NCBI RefSeq assembly: GCF_002197845.1
Contig: NZ_NIDE01000017.1
Location: 1 to 64,000 of the forward strand
Length of the DNA stretch: 64,000 nucleotides
Direction: 5' to 3'
Source of the DNA: Fimbriiglobus ruber
GTDB taxonomy: Bacteria > Planctomycetota > Planctomycetia > Gemmatales > Gemmataceae
Shown here piece after piece: positions 49,164 to 58,920 of the stretch; within the stretch, counting starts at the first letter, position 1, and each line of letters opens with the position of its first letter. Under the pieces are notes generated by a model. That model was not told where the DNA came from and did not search any database. It saw only the letters and a list, made by a program, of their open reading frames with translations. Both the position numbers and the translations under genes were made by a program.

Positions 49164-49705
49164 AAGTTCCTCTCCGCCCACTTGTTCAGAATCCAGTCGA
49201 ACGGGGCTGGAGTTAAATCGATCTGCTCAGCCGAAACGCAGACAAACCGCGGATCGGGTTCCGTGGTCGCCAATACGCCAAAGTGACAACGGTCACGCAT
49301 CACCCGCTTCGTGTGCAGGTGCCCGTGGACGTTCATGTACCACCGGGCAAGCTGGGACTCGTGAACCGGGACGTGCGTCAGGATCATCCCCTTGTACTCC
49401 ACCGCCCCTGAAAGCCGGGTGAAGTACCGGAGGTAATCCTCCGTTGCGTACATATCGTGGTTGCCCATCACGAGCTTCTTGTTCCCGTTCAACTGTGCTG
49501 CAATTTCAAGATTCCGTTTCCCGAAGCAGAAGTCCCCGAGGTGCCACACCATGTCCTTTGGGCCAACGACGCTGTTCCACCGGCGAACCAGTTCGGCGTC
49601 GTGCTCCTCGATTGTCGTGAACGGACGAAAGGGTTTCGTCTCGCTGAACTGGATGATCCCGCAGTGACCGAAGTGCGAATCGGCTATGAAATAAACCTCG
49701 CTCAA
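49160..49705 (-). CDS. Calcineurin-like metallophosphoesterase
   Basis: 181 residues with all the metal motifs: VYFIADSHFGH (DxH), VWHLGDFCFGK (GD), LVMGNHDMY (GNHD), ILTHVPVH and YMNVHGHLHTKR (GHxH). Members with this short single-domain form are common in phages and plasmids and may hydrolyse phosphodiesters or polynucleotide phosphates. Precise substrate unknown. It is first in a two-gene unit with the Cys/His protein. Confidence 0.9.
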   Translation of the reverse strand: MSEVYFIADSHFGHCGIIQFSETKPFRPFTTIEEHDAELVRRWNSVVGPKDMVWHLGDFCFGKRNLEIAAQLNGNKKLVMGNHDMYATEDYLRYFTRLSGAVEYKGMILTHVPVHESQLARWYMNVHGHLHTKRVMRDRCHFGVLATTEPDPRFVCVSAEQIDLTPAPFDWILNKWAERNL

Positions 49706-49969
49706 GTAGCCTCACCCCATCCCCTCGGCACAGCGGACGTAAAAGCCTGCGAGCGAAAAGCATCCGCTGCACGGAAGAGCCATGAAGATGTGGAAAGGAT
49801 CGCTCGCATGGTAGCTATTTAATCCAAATAACAGGCTTACGCAACAGGATTACGAGCTTCTTTTGATGCGCCAAGGGGATCTTGCCCGTATTGCGTAATG
49901 CGATAAAATAATTGTGTTTAAACTCAAAGGTAAAGCTTCCGCAGTTATTGCTAGCGAGGCATTAAGGAC
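49706..49969. other. Intergenic, partly AT-rich
   Basis: No supported gene. From about 49810 the base composition becomes visibly AT-richer and stays so through the SMEK gene, marking an acquisition boundary. Confidence 0.4.
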
Positions 49970-51730
49970 ATGGTTTTGAAACGAACACATGCATTAACCT
50001 TTGTTGCCGATGGCCTGAGCCTTATTAAAGCTTCGTGCGAACAACGGGGGATTCTAGGATTGTTCGATAATCACAAAGTTGCCCAGCACTTTTTCTGCCA
50101 GCTACTGAATGCTGCATATGGACTTGAACTTGTCGAGATGGATCGAATACAGGATAATTTCCCCGCGATTGATCTTGGCGATTTCAACGCAAAGATTGCA
50201 TATCAGATCACTGCGACAAAGCGTGGCGACAAGGTACAAAACGCGCTTGACACCTTCATTCGCCATCAGCTCAACGAGAAATTTACGAGCCTAAGAATTC
50301 TTATTCTCGGAGATCGACAGCAAACCTATAACAGGGTGAAAGTTCCGCAAGGATTATTATTCAGTGTTGATTCTGACATCATCGATATTGGCAACCTGCT
50401 AACACATATAGCAACACTTGACACTGTCCGGATCGAAGAAATTCAGAAGATACTGAACCAGGAGATGAAGTTTCAGTCACAGATCAAGCTGTCTCCCAGC
50501 GACACATGCCTTAATGGTCTAAATATTGACATAGGCGTACTCCGCGAGCCACCGGAGGAGAGCGATAAGAGCGAGACATTCACAAATGATAGAGTTCTTC
50601 GATACGTCATCTCGAAAGATAAAATTAATGACGAGCAACAAGTAATAATAACCCCGCAAATGGATTACCTCTCTTGTCTCAGAGGCACTGCGACTGTTGA
50701 GGCAATCTCGTATTTCTACAATCCTTTTAAATGTCAGTATCCGTGCTTAGATATAACATTCGTTAATAATACTGGTTCATCTCTTGCAATATCAGAAGCA
50801 GTGTTTGAAATAGCAGAAAGCGTACCGGATGTTTCCCCGGTTATTGTGTTTAAAGATGATAATGCAAAAATGAGGCTCGTCATTCGTAACGAGGGCTGGG
50901 GATCTGTCCGAAATCCCGTGATCAAGTGCAACGTTCTTCCTACTGGAGCACTGGAAATACGTCCTAACCCATCAATCGATCACATATCTGCATTTGAGCC
51001 TTATACGCAATCATTTCAGCTTCCCGATTTCGAAGATCTCGTTTCCCTGGACCTTGAGTCTACATTTGCCGCGCTTGGCGTTGATCTTGCCGCCATCCAA
51101 ATGCCTGGTTTTCGTGAACAATATTCGTACGTTAGCCATGCAATGGAACATGGCTTGGATAAGGAGCTATGGCAGCACTATGGCCGATTCCCAGACTCTG
51201 AATCTGATGCGGCATGGGGGCCATTCCCTGATGGTTATGCCGTTGTCGCTGGAGTACTTCAATACAACGATGATGTAGGAGCCGCCTATTCCTTACCATT
51301 CCGAGTGAGAGTATTTTTATTCCAAAACAAGATTACGCTTCCCAGACCGCCTAGCTATAAATACCACATCATGCTTGAACCAGAAGGCAAGAAATACGAG
51401 GTGTTTTGCCCAGTATCACATTCGCTACAAAGTGGAGAAGTTGATCGTATCCACATTCGTGTTGGGTGTTTGCGATCGGCACAGCATAAATTCCGAATAA
51501 GATGGCGAATGAACGGAGGCCGAGAGGTGACGAGCAGTCCGATTACGCTTAAGCATTTTGTGCCGAAACAATGGTCGAAAAAGCGACAAGCACTAGTCGA
51601 GGTTGGAGCACCAGACGGAGAAACACAAGGACATGCGGATCCATTTCAGAGTATGGGATGCATTGAAGCCAGTATTTTGAGCACCGCTTTGATGCATCAG
51701 GCGTTGCGAGATCAAAAGCATGAGAAATAA
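49970..51730 (+). CDS. SMEK-domain protein, probable defence or mobile gene
   Basis: 586 residues. The N-terminal 140 residues match the SMEK domain: LSLIKASCEQRGILGLFDNH, FFCQLLNAAYGLELVEMDRI, QDNFPAIDLGDFNAKIAYQI with a following TATKRGDKVQNALDTFIRHQ. The D-L-x-D...A-x-Q-x-T pattern is like PD-(D/E)xK-type nuclease cores of defence proteins, though I cannot assign catalysis. The rest is beta-rich (WGSVRNPVIKCNVLPTGALE). Codon usage and AT content differ clearly from surrounding genes, pointing to recent transfer. ATG preceded by AAGGAC. Confidence 0.75.
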   Translation: MVLKRTHALTFVADGLSLIKASCEQRGILGLFDNHKVAQHFFCQLLNAAYGLELVEMDRIQDNFPAIDLGDFNAKIAYQITATKRGDKVQNALDTFIRHQLNEKFTSLRILILGDRQQTYNRVKVPQGLLFSVDSDIIDIGNLLTHIATLDTVRIEEIQKILNQEMKFQSQIKLSPSDTCLNGLNIDIGVLREPPEESDKSETFTNDRVLRYVISKDKINDEQQVIITPQMDYLSCLRGTATVEAISYFYNPFKCQYPCLDITFVNNTGSSLAISEAVFEIAESVPDVSPVIVFKDDNAKMRLVIRNEGWGSVRNPVIKCNVLPTGALEIRPNPSIDHISAFEPYTQSFQLPDFEDLVSLDLESTFAALGVDLAAIQMPGFREQYSYVSHAMEHGLDKELWQHYGRFPDSESDAAWGPFPDGYAVVAGVLQYNDDVGAAYSLPFRVRVFLFQNKITLPRPPSYKYHIMLEPEGKKYEVFCPVSHSLQSGEVDRIHIRVGCLRSAQHKFRIRWRMNGGREVTSSPITLKHFVPKQWSKKRQALVEVGAPDGETQGHADPFQSMGCIEASILSTALMHQALRDQKHEK

Positions 51731-51740
51731 ATGGGGGATA

Positions 51741-51833
51741 CTTTTTCCCGCCTCAGGCGCGGGAGCGAGTCAGTCGCTCAGGGACCGAGCGAACAGCGAG
51801 TCACGGACTCGCCGGCAATGAAGCGGCAATGCC
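51741..51833 (+). repeat. Possible diverged structured repeat
   Basis: Directly follows the SMEK gene and precedes the 3' end of a convergent gene, the same setting as copy E. It has hairpins GCGA-GTCAG-TCGC and GAGTC-ACG-GACTC, but the closing arms and the AGCACGCGA segment are not conserved. Related only by position and style. Confidence 0.3.
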
Positions 51834-51840
51834 CAATCTT

Positions 51841-52094
51841 CTACCATAGATCCTCGCTGAACAATTCCGGTGGCCATCTCAGCGCCGGAACTTGCCCATT
51901 GGACAAAGCCATCTCAGCCCCACGAAGTCGATCAACGAATTCCCCTTCTTCAGTCAGAAACCCTTGCTCTCCGGTGATCGGCGTTGGCAACCCGCACTCA
52001 ATCGCCATGAACGCGATCAGGTCATGGTGCCGGGCTGGCCTGGGAAGCGTGTAGACTGCCCCTTGAAACCGGGTTGCACGGCATAGATTGTCAC
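51841..52094 (-). pseudogene. Small phage-type protein, frameshifted
   Basis: A GTG at 52092-52094 overlaps the previous stop (VTIYAVQPGFKG), but the body (FQGAVYTLPRPARHHDLIAF, then CGLPTPITGEQGFLTEEGEF, VPALRWPPELFSEDLW) is in another frame, with a one-base slip near 52062. I know the GAVYxLPRPARHHDLI pattern from small phage/plasmid proteins. Probably decayed, or an assembly indel. Confidence 0.65.
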
Positions 52095-52471
52095 GGCTCC
52101 AACCTCAGCGTTCTCAGTACCTTCCCGTCCTTGTTCCGGAACTCGCACACGTCCGGCGGCAGGTTCTCGTCGAGGATGATCTTCGTTCCATCGAGCACAC
52201 CGATCCTTCCGCCGTAAACGGGTGGTCCTTGAACCCCGGTGCAGTTTCTCTCCAGCATTTTCAGATAATCCTTGCCGACACGCGCATGGTCGATCAACTC
52301 CTCTTCTGGAGGCATCGCCTTCAGCATTTCCAGGGCTTTTGTCAGAGATTCCTTGCTGAATTCCGCCGGCTGATCGCAGGCATTCGTAGTCGCATACTCG
52401 CGGAAGTCGTGCTTCCCGACCCACGCGGTTGCCAAATCGAGGCCGATGCAATCAAGGGGTTTGTCGGTCAT
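52091..52471 (-). CDS. Hypothetical 126-aa protein
   Basis: MTDKPLDCIGLDLATAWVGK, then FSKESLTKALEMLKAMPPEE and CTGVQGPPVYGGRIGVLDGT. No family. The N-terminal DCIGL also begins the Cdc123-like protein at 59732 (EADCIGLKM), which may be chance. Coupled to the frameshifted gene downstream. Confidence 0.6.
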   Translation of the reverse strand: MTDKPLDCIGLDLATAWVGKHDFREYATTNACDQPAEFSKESLTKALEMLKAMPPEEELIDHARVGKDYLKMLERNCTGVQGPPVYGGRIGVLDGTKIILDENLPPDVCEFRNKDGKVLRTLRLEP

Positions 52472-52570
52472 CGTTGCTTTTCCTCTAGGACTATCGGCAC
52501 CAGAATTGCACTTTGAAGGCTTTTAGAGTGTTTGTCCAGCACGTAAACAGAACCCATACGGGAGCTTGCG

Positions 52571-52861
52571 ATGGCAAAGAAACCAACGAAGGGAAATGAG
52601 GCTTCGGCTCTTGGCGCGGTGGGAGGCGCTGCTGCCGGCGCGGCGGCGGGATCACTCCTTGGACCCCTGGGTGCGGCGGTCGGCGCTGTCATTGGAGGGG
52701 TTGCAGGATCGGGTGCAAAGGTGAAGGTCAGTTCCCTCAAAGAGGAAGTGCCCGAGGCTGTCGAGAAGGTGAAGAAAGCCGTCTCGAAAGCCCCGGCGAA
52801 AGCCAAGGCCGCCACGACTGAGGTGAAGAAGAGCGTCAAGAAGGTCGCATCGAAAAAGTGA
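52571..52861 (+). CDS. Glycine-zipper protein with basic tail
   Basis: 96 residues. ALGAVGGAAAGAAAGSLLGP and LGAAVGAVIGGVAGSGAKVK form a glycine-zipper hydrophobic core, and the C-terminal third is Lys/Ala/Val-rich (VKKAVSKAPAKAKAATTEVK), like histone H1-type tails. It may insert into membranes or bind DNA; no direct evidence. ATG 52571 has GGGAG upstream. Confidence 0.65.
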   Translation: MAKKPTKGNEASALGAVGGAAAGAAAGSLLGPLGAAVGAVIGGVAGSGAKVKVSSLKEEVPEAVEKVKKAVSKAPAKAKAATTEVKKSVKKVASKK

Positions 52862-53075
52862 GCCACCGTTAGTGGAAGTGCGTATGTCTGTGATCCCAAT
52901 CAAGAGTCTGTGGGGCGGTAAACGCCCCTACTTTTCTTCTTTACCAGACACGTTCCCGCGTGCAACTTTTGCTTCCCAACGACCGACCCTCTTCTATTTT
53001 ACAAGCTTTGCTAGAACCTCGTAAGAAGATGCCTGACGCCGAGATTTATTGTTAGGCATTTGGGCCGACTCGGAA

Positions 53076-55364
53076 TTATCCCTCCAAAACTTCGCGAACT
53101 TTCCTCGCCAAAGCTGAGGGGGTGAATGGCTTGGGCAGAAAGTTCACCCGCTCGGCCGCCACACCATTGCGCACGACCGCGTCATCCAGATACCCGCTCA
53201 CAAACAGCACCTTCGCGGTCGGAAAGGTCGCATGAACGATCTCCGCGACTTGCTGACCGCCCATCCCGCCGGGCATGACGACGTCCGTGATCACGAGTGC
53301 GATCGGTCCCTGGTGGGCTGACGCCACCCGCACCGCATCCGGGCCGTCCGACGCTTCCAGGACCGTGTATCCGACGCCCCGCAAAATGCGACTGGCGAAC
53401 GACCGGACGGCCAGATCATCCTCGACCAACAGAAGCGTTTCCGAACCCGTCGGGGTTGACAGTAGCCCCGGGGTCTGGGCCGGCACCGCGACCGCTTCGA
53501 CCCGGGGGAGGAATAGTTCGAACTTCGCCCCCAGGCCGGGTTCGCTGGTGACTTCGATGAACCCTCCGGACTGGCGCACGAAGCCGTAGACCATCGGTAG
53601 CCCCAGCCCGGTCCCCTTGCCGGGTTCCTTCGTCGTGAAGAACGGCTCAAAGATCCGGGCCCGTGTCGCCGTGGCCATGCCGTGCCCGGTGTCGGTTGCC
53701 GAGATCGCGACATACCATCCGGGAACGACCTCCGGGCGATCTCCGTCTACATTTACGTTCCGGGTTCCGATCGACAGTTCCCCGCCTTGGGGCATCGCGT
53801 CGCGGGCGTTGACCGCCAAGTTCACGAGGGCTTGCTCCAGTTGCCCCGGGTCGGCCAGTACCCGACCGGCACGCGGGTCGAGTCGGGTCGTTAAGATCAC
53901 GTCCTCGCCGATTAGTCGGCGGAGCAACTTCTCGGCGCTGACAACCAGTGCGTTCGGGTCCAATACCTTGGGTTCCAGGACCGTCTGCCGACTGAACGCC
54001 AGGAGTTGCCGGGTCAGGTCGGCCGCCCGGCACCCGGCGTGGTAGATCTCCGACACCGATTCGCGCCACGCGACATCCGGGATGCTGGCGTCGAGGAGCA
54101 ACTTGCTGTACCCGCTGATGACGGTGAGCAGGTTGTTGAAGTCGTGAGCGATTCCCCCGGCGAGTTGTCCGACGGCCTCCATTTTCTGAGCCTGTCGGAA
54201 CTGCTCTTCCAATTCCCGGCGTTTGGTCACGTCGGACTGGACCCCGACGAAGTGGGTGAGGCGGCCGTCCGCGTCCCGGACCGGGGAGACGGACAGTTCG
54301 TTCCAGAACCGGGTGCCGTCCTTGCGGTAGTTGATCAATTCGACGGTACACGCATCCGCGTTTCGGATGGCCGCCCGCAGACGCGCGACCTCGGCCGGAT
54401 CGGTGTCCGCCCCCTGGAGGAACCGGCAGTTCCGGCCGAGCACGTCGGCAACGGCGTACCCCGTCATGCGCTCGAAGCCGGGGCTGGCGTAGATGATGGG
54501 GTTGTCCGGCACGCCCGCGTCGGCGATCAGGATGCCCTGGTTCGCGGCTTGGATGGCCCGGTCCCGGAGCCTCAGAGCCTCCTCCGCCCGCAAGCGGTCG
54601 GTGACGTCCCGCACCACCACGGTGTGGAACGTGCGTCCGTCCACCTGCCCGCGCGAGGCCGTCGCCTCCAGGGGGAACTCGACATTCCCGGCCCGAATCC
54701 CACGACTCCCCATTCGCATCTGGTACGAAAGGGACATCGGATCGGGGCTTTCGCCCGGCCCGGTCCGCGGGACGAGTTCGTTCGGGATGAAATCGGTGAG
54801 CGGCCGACCCAGCGCCGAACCTGCCGAACAACCGAACATTCGCTCGGCGGCGGGGTTGAACAGGCTCACCCGGCGGTCGGCTTCAACTACGATCACCGCG
54901 TCCTTGGCCGACTCGATGACGCCGGCCAATCGGGCCTCGGACTCGGCGAGTCTGCGCTCGGTCCCGACTTGGCGGAGGATCCGGGCGACCGCCTGGGGCA
55001 GGTAGTCGAGGTACTCGAAGGATTTCGTGACGACGTCGCGGACCCCAATCCGCAGCGCCTGGATCACCGTCGCCTCGTTGCTGAACCCGGTCACCAAGAT
55101 CACTGGCAGGTCGTACCCGGCCTGTTTCACACGGGTGTAGAAGTCCAGCCCGTCCGTTCCGCCGGGGAGCCGGTAATCGAGCAGTACGAGATCGATGCCG
55201 CCGCGCCCGACCTCCAACAACGCGTCTTCCGCATTCGAGGCGACGATCACCAAGTACCCGGCCTCCTCCAGACGCCTGCGCTCGAGTTCGGCAATGCCCG
55301 GATCGTCTTCGACGACCAGGAGGGTGGCGGCTGTCGGTCCGGTCGGTAGGTAGGCCGTCGTCAT
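53076..55364 (-). CDS. LOV-domain hybrid histidine kinase
   Basis: 762 residues. Order: receiver 1 (Asp63 in [11 protein letters not shown]), PAS (about 143-255), a LOV-type PAS with [20 protein letters not shown] (adduct Cys313) and [20 protein letters not shown], HisKA (His407 in [20 protein letters not shown]), HATPase ([31 protein letters not shown]), and receiver 2 ([16 protein letters not shown]). The LOV motif indicates blue-light sensing through a flavin. Last gene of a three-gene signalling operon. No membrane segment, so cytoplasmic. Output is probably the single-domain regulator upstream. Confidence 0.92.
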   Translation of the reverse strand: MTTAYLPTGPTAATLLVVEDDPGIAELERRRLEEAGYLVIVASNAEDALLEVGRGGIDLVLLDYRLPGGTDGLDFYTRVKQAGYDLPVILVTGFSNEATVIQALRIGVRDVVTKSFEYLDYLPQAVARILRQVGTERRLAESEARLAGVIESAKDAVIVVEADRRVSLFNPAAERMFGCSAGSALGRPLTDFIPNELVPRTGPGESPDPMSLSYQMRMGSRGIRAGNVEFPLEATASRGQVDGRTFHTVVVRDVTDRLRAEEALRLRDRAIQAANQGILIADAGVPDNPIIYASPGFERMTGYAVADVLGRNCRFLQGADTDPAEVARLRAAIRNADACTVELINYRKDGTRFWNELSVSPVRDADGRLTHFVGVQSDVTKRRELEEQFRQAQKMEAVGQLAGGIAHDFNNLLTVISGYSKLLLDASIPDVAWRESVSEIYHAGCRAADLTRQLLAFSRQTVLEPKVLDPNALVVSAEKLLRRLIGEDVILTTRLDPRAGRVLADPGQLEQALVNLAVNARDAMPQGGELSIGTRNVNVDGDRPEVVPGWYVAISATDTGHGMATATRARIFEPFFTTKEPGKGTGLGLPMVYGFVRQSGGFIEVTSEPGLGAKFELFLPRVEAVAVPAQTPGLLSTPTGSETLLLVEDDLAVRSFASRILRGVGYTVLEASDGPDAVRVASAHQGPIALVITDVVMPGGMGGQQVAEIVHATFPTAKVLFVSGYLDDAVVRNGVAAERVNFLPKPFTPSALARKVREVLEG

Positions 55365-55383
55365 CGGTGAGATCCTGCCATGG

Positions 55384-55827
55384 CTATTTTTCTTCGGGGG
55401 GCACTTGCACGATGGCCAGGAACAGGCCGAGGCGGCGGATCGCCTCTACGAACTGATCGTACGCGACCGGCTTGGTGACGTAGCTGGAGCATCCCATCTC
55501 GTAGCACCGCTTCACCTCGCGCGGGTCGTCCGTGGTGGTCAGCACGATCACCGGGATTTCATCCGTCTTGGGGTCCGCCTTGAGCCGGCGGAGGACCTCG
55601 ATGCCGTCCACCCGCGGCATATTGATGTCCAAAAGCAACAGGATCGCCCCGCCCGACGTCCGGTGGCTGAAGGTGCCGGTGCAGTGGATGAAGTCCAGGG
55701 CCGCCTGGCCGTCGGGGACGTGAACGACCGTGTTGGCGAGCCCCGAGTCTTTCAGGTTCTGTTGGATCAGGTAGGCATGGCCCTCGTCGTCCTCGGCTAG
55801 CAGGATTACCAGCTCGCGCTCAGCCAT
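55384..55827 (-). CDS. Single-domain response regulator (Rcp1 type)
   Basis: 147 residues: VILLAEDDEGHAYLIQQNLK (acidic pair), AILLLLDINMPRVDGIEVLR (phospho-Asp), IPVIVLTTTDDPREVKRCYE (Thr) and GCSSYVTKPVAYDQFVEAI (Lys). The extended loop LLLLDINMPRVDG and the C-terminus are like phytochrome-associated Rcp1 proteins. It sits between the two kinases, 19 bp from the LOV kinase gene and 33 bp from the CHASE3 kinase gene, so it probably receives phosphate from either. Confidence 0.93.
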   Translation of the reverse strand: MAERELVILLAEDDEGHAYLIQQNLKDSGLANTVVHVPDGQAALDFIHCTGTFSHRTSGGAILLLLDINMPRVDGIEVLRRLKADPKTDEIPVIVLTTTDDPREVKRCYEMGCSSYVTKPVAYDQFVEAIRRLGLFLAIVQVPPEEK

Positions 55828-55860
55828 CGGCTCGCTCCTTTGGGGGTGAAGCGGGATCGT

Positions 55861-58197
55861 TTACCGGCCGCCCGCTTCCGGGGTAATGGGTAGGGCGACA
55901 AAGAACGTGCTGCCCGCACCGGGGTGGGATTCGACCCACACGCGGCCGCGGTGCCGTTCCGCGACGCGGGATACGATGGCAAGGCCCAGCCCCTCACCCG
56001 ACCCGATTCCGGGATGGGAACGCTGGAAGGCTTGGAAGATCTTCGAGCGGTGCCCCTCGGCGATCCCGAGCCCGTTGTCCCGCACGAAATACGTCCGGAA
56101 CCCCTCCATCGCTGGCGGCAGCAGACACCCGACCTCGATCACCCCGGGCCGCCCCGGATCGAGGTAGGTCAGGGCGTTGCCGATCAGGTTCCCGAAGACC
56201 TGCTCGATCGCGGTCCGGTCGCCCCACACGGGTGGCAGTTCGCCGACGCGAACCGCGGCCCTACGCTCGGTAATCGTGCCGTGGGCCGCCCCGAGCACTT
56301 GCGCGACCACCCGACCCATGTCAACGGACTCGCGGCGGTACTCAATTCGTCCGGCCCGGGAGAGCCGTAGCAGCGCGTCAATGATCCCCGAGAGCCGCAT
56401 GACCGCGGTCTGGATGAATCCGATCGACTGGGTCATATTCCCGTTGAGCAGTGCCCGCCCCCGGTTCCGCACGTCTGACGGGACGGTCCCATCGGCGAGA
56501 ACGGCGGCGAGCTTCTGCGCGCCCTTTTCCAGTTCCTTGCTGAATCCCTGGAGGTTAACGAGCGGCGAGCGCAGGTCGTGCGACACACTGTACACGAACA
56601 TCTCGTTCTCGGTATTTTTCTGAGCAAGATCCCGGTTCACGGCTTCGAGTTCGGCGGTCCGCGCCCGGACGCGGTCCTCCAGTTCGGCGTTCAGTCGGCG
56701 GATCTCCGCGTCCGCTCGCTTGCGATCCGAGACGTCCTGGAACGAGACCCCGACGGACCTGTCCGCAAGTGGGAACGCGAGCACCTGCCACCAGCGCTCG
56801 GCGACCCGGGCGTCCCCGTACCGGAACTCACCGAGGTCATCCGCCACGCCGGACGCCGCGACGGCGGTATACCGTCGCAACTGATCTTCGGGAATTTCCG
56901 GGAACACTTCGACGACTGGACGCCCGATCGCATCGTCCAACGGCACCCCCAGAAGTCGGGCGGCGTCCCGGTTGCCCGACCGGACGCGGAGCACCATCCC
57001 GTCGAGCTGGTAAATGAGCAGCCCGATCGGGATGCTCTGCGCTACGTCGGCGAACAGTCGCATCGCCGCCTCGGTCCGCTTGCGCTCGGAGATGTCGGTG
57101 AGTGTGGTACGACTCCGCACGTAGCGTCCGTCGGCGTCGCGAACCGCGATCGAGTTGACTAAGACCGGGAACGTCGTCCCGTCCTTGCGGAGGAGATCGA
57201 ATTCGATGTCACTTGCCGTCCCCTGTTCCTTGAGCCGGTCGAAAATCGTGAGGTACATGTTCCGGCTGTTCGGGTGAACCATCTCGGCAAACCGGAGGCG
57301 CCCGATCACCTCACCCGCCGCGTAGCCGAGCCATCCCAACTCAGTCCGGTTCATCGCGACGATGGACCCATCCGGGTTGACTGAGTGGTACCCACACGGG
57401 GCGTTATCGTACAGGTCCCGGACCGTATCGGACGTGCGGGTCAGTTCGGCAGCCATGGCCCGGAACGCTCGGTCGAGTCCGGCGATCTCGTCCGTCCCGA
57501 CGAGCGGTGGGGGCAGCGCCTCTCCGGCCGCCAGGCGGCGGGTGTTAGCCTCCAGGGTCGCGAATCGACTGGCAATTCCGCGGCGGAACGCGTACGCGAG
57601 AACCAGTGTACACGCAACGGCCGCCACCCCGCCTCCGGCGAACAAGGTATTCAGTCGATTCCGGGATTGGACGGTAACGGCCCGCCGCTCCCGGTCGAGC
57701 CGTTCTTCCTCGGCCAGGAACGTCCCAATCTCGCGCCGGAACTCGGCGATCAGTTCCTGTCCTGTTCCGGACCGAATCCGGGCGGCGGCCTCATCGGCAG
57801 CACCATTCTGGACCAGCCGCTCGACTTCCTGTTGCCAGATCAGCACGGCGTCAACGGCCGTCCGGACCGCCTTCGCTCGGATACCCTGGGCGGGGTTGTC
57901 GCCGATCATTTCGTCGAGGTCATCGAGGTGTCCGGGCAGGTCGCGACGGGCGTCCCGGAAGGATGTATCGAATGCCGGGTCGCGGGCGATTACGTACCCC
58001 CGAATGCCGGCAGCGGCCGCGGACACGTGGCTGTCAATCTCGTGAGTCTGGACGATCACGTCCTTGGTATGAATCGCGAGTTGCTCGGCCGCGACGTACT
58101 CGCGCTGGAATCGGACGACCACAAGCACAAAGGCCGTTTGGAAGAGGAGGGGAACGATGACGAGAACCCATCCCTTTTGGAACACGGTCAAATTCAC
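55861..58197 (-). CDS. CHASE3-HAMP-PAS histidine kinase
   Basis: About 778 residues from the likely GTG at 58195-58197 (NLTVFQKGWVLVIVPLLFQT); the frame is open to 58440, but that part is not membrane- or domain-like. After the first membrane helix comes a periplasmic CHASE3 domain (TKDVIVQTHEIDSHVSAAAA to RNRLNTLF), a second helix, HAMP, two PAS domains, HisKA (VYSVSHDLRSPLVNLQGFSK) and HATPase (NLIGNALTYL, DNGLGIAEG, GEGLGLAIVSRVA). It would sense a stimulus at the envelope and start the operon's phosphorelay. Confidence 0.92.
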   Translation of the reverse strand: MNLTVFQKGWVLVIVPLLFQTAFVLVVVRFQREYVAAEQLAIHTKDVIVQTHEIDSHVSAAAAGIRGYVIARDPAFDTSFRDARRDLPGHLDDLDEMIGDNPAQGIRAKAVRTAVDAVLIWQQEVERLVQNGAADEAAARIRSGTGQELIAEFRREIGTFLAEEERLDRERRAVTVQSRNRLNTLFAGGGVAAVACTLVLAYAFRRGIASRFATLEANTRRLAAGEALPPPLVGTDEIAGLDRAFRAMAAELTRTSDTVRDLYDNAPCGYHSVNPDGSIVAMNRTELGWLGYAAGEVIGRLRFAEMVHPNSRNMYLTIFDRLKEQGTASDIEFDLLRKDGTTFPVLVNSIAVRDADGRYVRSRTTLTDISERKRTEAAMRLFADVAQSIPIGLLIYQLDGMVLRVRSGNRDAARLLGVPLDDAIGRPVVEVFPEIPEDQLRRYTAVAASGVADDLGEFRYGDARVAERWWQVLAFPLADRSVGVSFQDVSDRKRADAEIRRLNAELEDRVRARTAELEAVNRDLAQKNTENEMFVYSVSHDLRSPLVNLQGFSKELEKGAQKLAAVLADGTVPSDVRNRGRALLNGNMTQSIGFIQTAVMRLSGIIDALLRLSRAGRIEYRRESVDMGRVVAQVLGAAHGTITERRAAVRVGELPPVWGDRTAIEQVFGNLIGNALTYLDPGRPGVIEVGCLLPPAMEGFRTYFVRDNGLGIAEGHRSKIFQAFQRSHPGIGSGEGLGLAIVSRVAERHRGRVWVESHPGAGSTFFVALPITPEAGGR

Positions 58198-58557
58198 AGG
58201 CAACACCAGGTCGGGTACAGGAAAGGACGGAGTATACGGTTGCTTGGGGCGGATCGCTGGACACCAGAGAAAGGCCTGGCGCCACTTCGAACACCCCCGG
58301 GCGGTTGGGCTGTAAAAGCAAATTGCTTGGGTAGACGTCGCTGATCGTGAGCAAAATACCGTCAAATCGAGTCCGAAAGTAACCCGACGGCATTCCGTAG
58401 GTTTGAAACGAATTTTCGCAGAATTCGTAGGAATTCTCAAGATATTAAGTGCCTATTAATCGCATCGGTAATTTTTGGCCAGAGACGAATACTTCGCTGC
58501 CACCGAAAATAATCGGATAAAAGTCTTATTAAGCGGTACTGACTTGAGCCCAGCCTT

Positions 58558-58638
58558 GCGTCAGCGGTCGTAGCGGCGCGAAGCGGTCGCGCAGCGACGG
58601 AACCCGCGCAGGACGCGACGGCGCCAGCCGGGACGCCC
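58558..58638 (+). repeat. GNA-hairpin repeat, copy G
   Basis: Closing arms GCGTC (58558) and GACGC (58632). Hairpins CGC-GAA-GCG, GTCGC-GCA-GCGAC and terminal CGGC-GCCA-GCCG with GGACGCGA before it. It ends 6 bp from the stop of the minus-strand gene at 58645 (label F is kept for the weak candidate at 51741). Confidence 0.76.
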
Positions 58639-58644
58639 AAATCC

Positions 58645-58920
58645 TTACTCCCTCTCCCTTCTCCTCTTCGCCATCGTCTCCCATATCTCTGGCGAGACCT
58701 CTGCGGCCCTCGTGGCCCACGCAACTGCGTATTTATCCCCCCTGTCATACACCGCCCTAACCTCACACCTCTGACTCTCCGCATCCGTCACTATCATCGC
58801 TGAGGCTCCATCGATGAACGGCAGGACGGAGCGGAGTTGCCTCTTAAAAGAAATTGCCTGGTCAACTGCAGCTTTCCCCGTGAGCGGTGATGTCCCGAGG
58901 GAGGTGAAGGCCAGGGTCAC
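58645..58920 (-). CDS. Hypothetical 91-aa protein
   Basis: MTLAFTSLGTSPLTGKAAVD, QAISFKRQLRSVLPFIDGAS and AMIVTDAESQRCEVRAVYDR. Its start overlaps the stop of the Cdc123-like gene by 4 bp, so it is coupled to it. Possibly a small partner of that enzyme; no family recognised. Confidence 0.6.
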   Translation of the reverse strand: MTLAFTSLGTSPLTGKAAVDQAISFKRQLRSVLPFIDGASAMIVTDAESQRCEVRAVYDRGDKYAVAWATRAAEVSPEIWETMAKRRRERE

